This document shows positions 58,739-64,000 of a stretch of 64,000 bases of DNA, in pieces. The stretch lies in the NCBI GenBank assembly GCA_947474595.1, contig CANJIV010000007.1, forward strand, positions 1 to 64,000. The letters are read 5' to 3'. The DNA is from Solirubrobacterales bacterium (GTDB taxonomy: Bacteria > Actinomycetota > Thermoleophilia > Solirubrobacterales > Solirubrobacteraceae). Position numbers and translations under genes: made by a program. The notes under the pieces were generated by a model that had not been told where the DNA came from, ran no database searches, and saw only the letters and a list, made by a program, of their open reading frames with translations. Numbering within the stretch: the stretch's first letter is position 1; each line of letters opens with the position of its first letter.

Positions 58739-58760
58739 CTGCGCAAGATATCTTGCGCAG
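58739..58760. promoter_or_regulatory. 22-bp perfect palindrome at the ftsB promoter
   Basis: Half-site CTGCGCAAGAT followed by its exact reverse complement. It spans TATCTT (58745-58750 on the minus strand), a possible -10 box 46 bases before ATG 58698. It could be an operator for a dimeric repressor; as RNA it would form a 9-bp stem with a 4-nt loop. Confidence 0.6.
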
Positions 58761-58780
58761 CGCCTGCTAGCGCGAGAGAA

Positions 58781-60858
<2,078 letters not shown>

Positions 60859-60865
60859 GCCCTCA

Positions 60866-60871
60866 AGAGTA
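60866..60871 (-). promoter_or_regulatory. -10 box of mazG-eno
   Basis: TACTCT, 7 nt before the ATG at 60858. Confidence 0.45.
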
Positions 60872-60884
60872 GATGGAGAGAGGC

Positions 60885-62045
60885 TTACCGCGGCGTCGTG
60901 GTAGCTGTCGGAGCTGTCGACTTGCTCTTCTTAGGCTTCGGTGCGTTGTTGCAGCTCTCCACGATGTAACCGGTGCGACACTCTGTTACGGCCTTCCACT
61001 TCTTCTGGAAGCTCTTAACGAATGTGTCCAAAGCCTTCTGCTCGTTTTGAGATTTGAGAAGCTGCTTGATTGAAGGAGTCGCCTCGGCCAGAGTCTGTTG
61101 CGTCATTGGGGTGACCTTCTCGACCTTGAAGACGTAGTAACCGAACGAAGTCTTGACAGGGCCAGTTATGACCCCTTCTTGCGCAGCAAAGGCAGCTTCA
61201 TCTAGGGCCTTCTCCTGCTGACCCTTCTGAACGCCATCGAGCTTGCCCCCAGAGTTCTTGGTGGCGTCGTCGATAGAGAACTCTTTCGCGACCGACGCGA
61301 AGCTTTGACCGGCCTCGAGGGCTGCCTTGGCCGCATTAGCTTGAGCTTCAGTCTTAGTCTGGATGATCAGAAGATCGCGCTGCTCGGCCTGGGCGAATTG
61401 AGACTTGTTCTTTTCGTAGTAAGCCGAGATTTGTGCGGGCGTCGCCGTCCCCTTGCCCTTGATGATCTTTGTGCGGATCTTGTTCGATAGGGCATCGATC
61501 TTGACACGCAACAGAAGGTCCTTCTCGGTCATGCCTGAGCTCTTGAGGAACTTCTGGTAGTCGGCTTCCTTAGGAAACGACTGCTTCTTTTGTGTTGTGA
61601 ACTGCTTCAAGACCTCTTTGTCGGTGATTGTGACGCCGAGCTCTTTGGCCTGTGCCTCAATCCACTCAGACGAGATTAGGAATGACATCACCTGATTCTT
61701 ATAGTTCTCGTACTCGGCCTTGCAGGCCGTCTTGTACTTAGCAGCGTTCGGCTTAGGCTGACCAACGGCCGTTGGAGGAGCAGCCTTCTGCTTGGCAGCG
61801 ATACAGACCTTATAGTCGGGAGCGTCGGGGACGGTGATTTTAGTGGTCTTTGCATTCTGGGCTTGGGCCTGTACGGCCTGAGCTGCAACTACCATCCACC
61901 GGTCGAAATCGGCCTTGGAGATCGTGCTGTCCTTGACGCGGGCCACAGCGTTGCCGGGAATGCTGTCTCCACCGCAGGCAGAGAGGGCAACGGAGGCAAG
62001 AAAAATGGCGCCTAGCGCCGGAACGATGCGGGATATGCTTGTCAT
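60885..62045 (-). CDS. PrsA/SurA-like peptidyl-prolyl isomerase lipoprotein
   Basis: A 386-residue lipoprotein foldase. The signal ends in a lipobox (VALSACGG), so Cys24 is lipidated. The helical SurA_N-like chaperone part covers about 35-220, and one parvulin domain about 222-325 (QRDLLIIQTKTEAQANAAKAAL, SFASVAKEFSIDDATKNSGGKLDGVQKG, FGYYVFKVEKVTPMT). It helps fold exported proteins at the outer face of the membrane. It lies between mfd and mazG on the same strand, with its own -10 box. Confidence 0.88.
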   Translation of the reverse strand: MTSISRIVPALGAIFLASVALSACGGDSIPGNAVARVKDSTISKADFDRWMVVAAQAVQAQAQNAKTTKITVPDAPDYKVCIAAKQKAAPPTAVGQPKPNAAKYKTACKAEYENYKNQVMSFLISSEWIEAQAKELGVTITDKEVLKQFTTQKKQSFPKEADYQKFLKSSGMTEKDLLLRVKIDALSNKIRTKIIKGKGTATPAQISAYYEKNKSQFAQAEQRDLLIIQTKTEAQANAAKAALEAGQSFASVAKEFSIDDATKNSGGKLDGVQKGQQEKALDEAAFAAQEGVITGPVKTSFGYYVFKVEKVTPMTQQTLAEATPSIKQLLKSQNEQKALDTFVKSFQKKWKAVTECRTGYIVESCNNAPKPKKSKSTAPTATTTPR

Positions 62046-62054
62046 CTGAAAACG

Positions 62055-62060
62055 ATTCTA
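62055..62060 (-). promoter_or_regulatory. -10 box of the parvulin lipoprotein gene
   Basis: TAGAAT, 9 nt before the ATG at 62045. Confidence 0.5.
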
Positions 62061-62093
62061 CAGAACGGCCGCTGGGTTTGCGCCAGAGCCGAT

Positions 62094-64000
62094 CTAAGCG
62101 GCTTCGCGCTTAACGGCTAGGAGCACATCGGCGGCGCGCACGACCGCGGGGAACCGTTGCGCTGGGTCGTCAGGGACCCGCATCGACAGCTGCGAGCGCC
62201 CGGACTCATAGAGCGCCCCTGGTATCTCCTCCCTGATCCGCTTAGCGCCAACCGAAGTTAGCTCCACAGGCGTGACCGCCAAGCGGCCGCCCTTGAACGT
62301 CACCGTACGGGCGCCGGCCTCACCCAGCTTAATCCGTGCGATCTGTAGATCTAAGAGATTTGTGACTGCAATTGGTGGCGGTCCAAAGCGGTCATTTAAC
62401 TCTTCGCGTAGGAGTTGGAGATCTGCCACCTCGCGGGCGCCGGCGACTCGGCGGTGGACATCAATTTTGGCCTCTTCATAGGGAATGTAATCGGCCGGCA
62501 CATAGGCGTCAACGTTGACGTCGAGGCGTACGGGCTCGGGTAGTTCCTCATCCTCTTGCCCCTCCTGCTCTGCGCCTAGTCGAGCGACCTCCTCGTCGAG
62601 CATGCGCAGGTAAAGCTCAAATCCCAACGCCGCCACGTGCCCGGACTGTTCGTCGCCGAGCAGGTTGCCAGCGCCGCGGATTTCAAGATCGCGCAGCGCA
62701 ATCTTCACGCCGGCGCCGAGTTCGGTGTAGTCAGAGAGCGCCGTCAGCCGCGTCGCCGCGTCGGGTGTTAGTGCTGCTGCGGAGGGGTAGAGCATGTAGC
62801 TATAAGCGCGCTCGCGACTGCGTCCGACGCGCCCACGGATCTGGTAGAGCTGAGCAAGGCCAAAGACGTCAGCGCGCTCAACTATCAGTGTGTTTGCCTG
62901 AGGAATATCTATCCCGGACTCAATGATGCTCGTGCAGACCAAGACGTCCGCTTCGCCTCGTAAGAAAGTCAACATCCGCTCTTCGAGCTCTTTTTCGTCG
63001 AGCTGACCGTGAGCGACGATGAATGTGTGATCGGGACAGAGGCCGCGAAGGCGAGCCGCCGTCTCGTCAATTGTGTCGACGCGGTTGTGGAGAAAGAACG
63101 CCTGGCCTTTGCGATCGCGCTCGCGCTCAAGCGCCTGCTTGACCAAAGCCTCGTCGTATTCGCCGACGTAGGTGCGCACAGGACGTCGGCCGAGTGGCGG
63201 AGTCTCAATTAAGGAGAAGTCGCGGATCCCGGCGAGCGAGATCTGCAAAGTGCGAGGGATTGGTGTTGCAGACATCGCTATTACGTCGACCCGGAGCTTG
63301 AGCTGGCGCAAGAGGTCCTTCTGCTTGACGCCGAAGCGCTGCTCTTCGTCGACGATCAACAGTCCAAGGTCTTTGGGACGGACGTCGCTGGAAAGTAGGC
63401 GGTGGGTGCCGATCAGGACATCTACTTTGCCCGCAGCAAAGTCGGCGATCGCGGCCTTCTGTTGCTTGGCTGAGCGGAAGCGCGAAATATGATCGACCGT
63501 GAACGGCCAGTCGCGGAAGCGCTCGGAGAACGTGCCAAAGTGTTGCTGGGCAAGGATCGTAGTTGGAACAAGAATCATTACCTGCTTGCCGTCTGCGCAG
63601 GCCTTAAACGCTGCCCTCAGGGCGACCTCCGTCTTGCCGTAGCCAACGTCACCGCAGATCAGGCGATCCATCGGACGAGGCGCCTCCATGTCAGCCTTGA
63701 CGTGTTCTATGGCGTCTCGCTGATCGGGGGTCTCGGTGTGAGGAAAGCGACCCTCGAAGTCACGCTGCCACTCGCCATCAGGCTCGAAGGCGTAGCCGAC
63801 GCGACGTTTGCGCTCGGCGTAGAGGTTGAGCAACTCACCGGCCAGCTCCTGCGCAGCGCGGCGCGCACGGCTCTTGATCTGCTCCCAGCGCGCGCCGCCG
63901 AGCTTGCTCAGCGGCGGATCATCGCCGGACCCTCCGACATAGCGGGAGATCTTCGACAGTTGATCAGAGGGGACGAATACCCGATCGTCGCCTTGATACT
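62094..64000 (-). CDS. mfd: Transcription-repair coupling factor Mfd (partial)
   Basis: About 635 C-terminal residues are visible; the start lies beyond the right edge. From the edge inward: the CarD-like RNA-polymerase-interacting end (VFVPSDQLSKISRYVGG), then the RecG-like helicase with Walker A (LICGDVGYGKTEVALRAAF), DEEQ box (IVDEEQRFGVKQKDL), TATPIPRTLQISL, and motif VI (QIRGRVGRSRERAYSYML), followed by the TRCF C-terminal domain (from about 62,500 down). Mfd removes stalled RNA polymerase at DNA lesions and recruits UvrA. The frame stays open from the last visible ATG at 63833 to the window edge. Confidence 0.95.
   Translation of the reverse strand, partial: YQGDDRVFVPSDQLSKISRYVGGSGDDPPLSKLGGARWEQIKSRARRAAQELAGELLNLYAERKRRVGYAFEPDGEWQRDFEGRFPHTETPDQRDAIEHVKADMEAPRPMDRLICGDVGYGKTEVALRAAFKACADGKQVMILVPTTILAQQHFGTFSERFRDWPFTVDHISRFRSAKQQKAAIADFAAGKVDVLIGTHRLLSSDVRPKDLGLLIVDEEQRFGVKQKDLLRQLKLRVDVIAMSATPIPRTLQISLAGIRDFSLIETPPLGRRPVRTYVGEYDEALVKQALERERDRKGQAFFLHNRVDTIDETAARLRGLCPDHTFIVAHGQLDEKELEERMLTFLRGEADVLVCTSIIESGIDIPQANTLIVERADVFGLAQLYQIRGRVGRSRERAYSYMLYPSAAALTPDAATRLTALSDYTELGAGVKIALRDLEIRGAGNLLGDEQSGHVAALGFELYLRMLDEEVARLGAEQEGQEDEELPEPVRLDVNVDAYVPADYIPYEEAKIDVHRRVAGAREVADLQLLREELNDRFGPPPIAVTNLLDLQIARIKLGEAGARTVTFKGGRLAVTPVELTSVGAKRIREEIPGALYESGRSQLSMRVPDDPAQRFPAVVRAADVLLAVKREAA

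Overview
The window reads as the chromosome of a moderately high-GC actinobacterium, most probably of the class Thermoleophilia (Solirubrobacterales and relatives). Evidence: an initiator tRNA with an apparent C1:U72 end; many genes that look leaderless (a TANNNT -10 box 6-9 nt before the start codon and no Shine-Dalgarno sequence); actinobacterial envelope genes (a Pkn-type kinase, a YkuD transpeptidase with a peptidoglycan-binding domain, MoxR/DUF58/VWA); and the order mfd - parvulin lipoprotein - mazG - eno - ftsB/divIC. This placement is inferred from gene content, not from a search. No insertion sequence, prophage, CRISPR array or rRNA was found; it looks like ordinary core-plus-accessory chromosome. 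Coding density is very high: five convergent gene pairs overlap by exactly 4 nt at interlocked stop codons, and eight co-directional junctions overlap as ATGA, GTGA or CTGA.

Layout. 1-12 kb: exported proteins, an LAS metallopeptidase, ArfB ribosome rescue, an EamA transporter, a DUF1244 protein, an M20 peptidase, a histidine phosphatase, a saccharopine-dehydrogenase-like reductase and a Tat-exported bicovalent flavin oxidase. 12-22.4 kb: beta-propeller-like secreted proteins, a membrane Ser/Thr kinase facing a PASTA lipoprotein, a GNAT enzyme and a LolA-like/ABC exporter operon. 22.6-36 kb: a cold-shock protein, a Baeyer-Villiger-type monooxygenase under a MerR regulator, HlyIII, PlsC, an S4 protein, GMC, SDR, haloalkane-dehalogenase-like and amine-oxidase enzymes, and an L,D-transpeptidase. 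36-43 kb: M20 dipeptidase, tRNA-fMet, a 2-hydroxyacid dehydrogenase, Ppx, an acetolactate-synthase-like enzyme and TypA. 43-50.5 kb: an envelope-stress block (MoxR-DUF58-VWA, an OmpR-type two-component system, a second VWA gene and HtrA). 50.7-58 kb: tRNA-Leu, an ECF sigma fused to an anti-sigma-like zinc finger, an MBL/Lrp operon, a rhomboid that has lost its catalytic residues, class I aldolase, a thermonuclease and CsrA. 58-64 kb: FtsB/DivIC, enolase, MazG, a PrsA/SurA-like lipoprotein and Mfd (cut by the right edge).

No complete new multi-gene defence or mobile system is visible. The signals that deserve follow-up are the sigma/zinc-finger fusion, the catalytically dead rhomboid, a 22-bp perfect palindrome over the ftsB promoter, short upstream ORFs coupled to the HlyIII and S4 genes, a histidine kinase that appears to start at CTG inside a CTGA overlap, interlocked terminator hairpins, and the window-wide leaderless promoter pattern.
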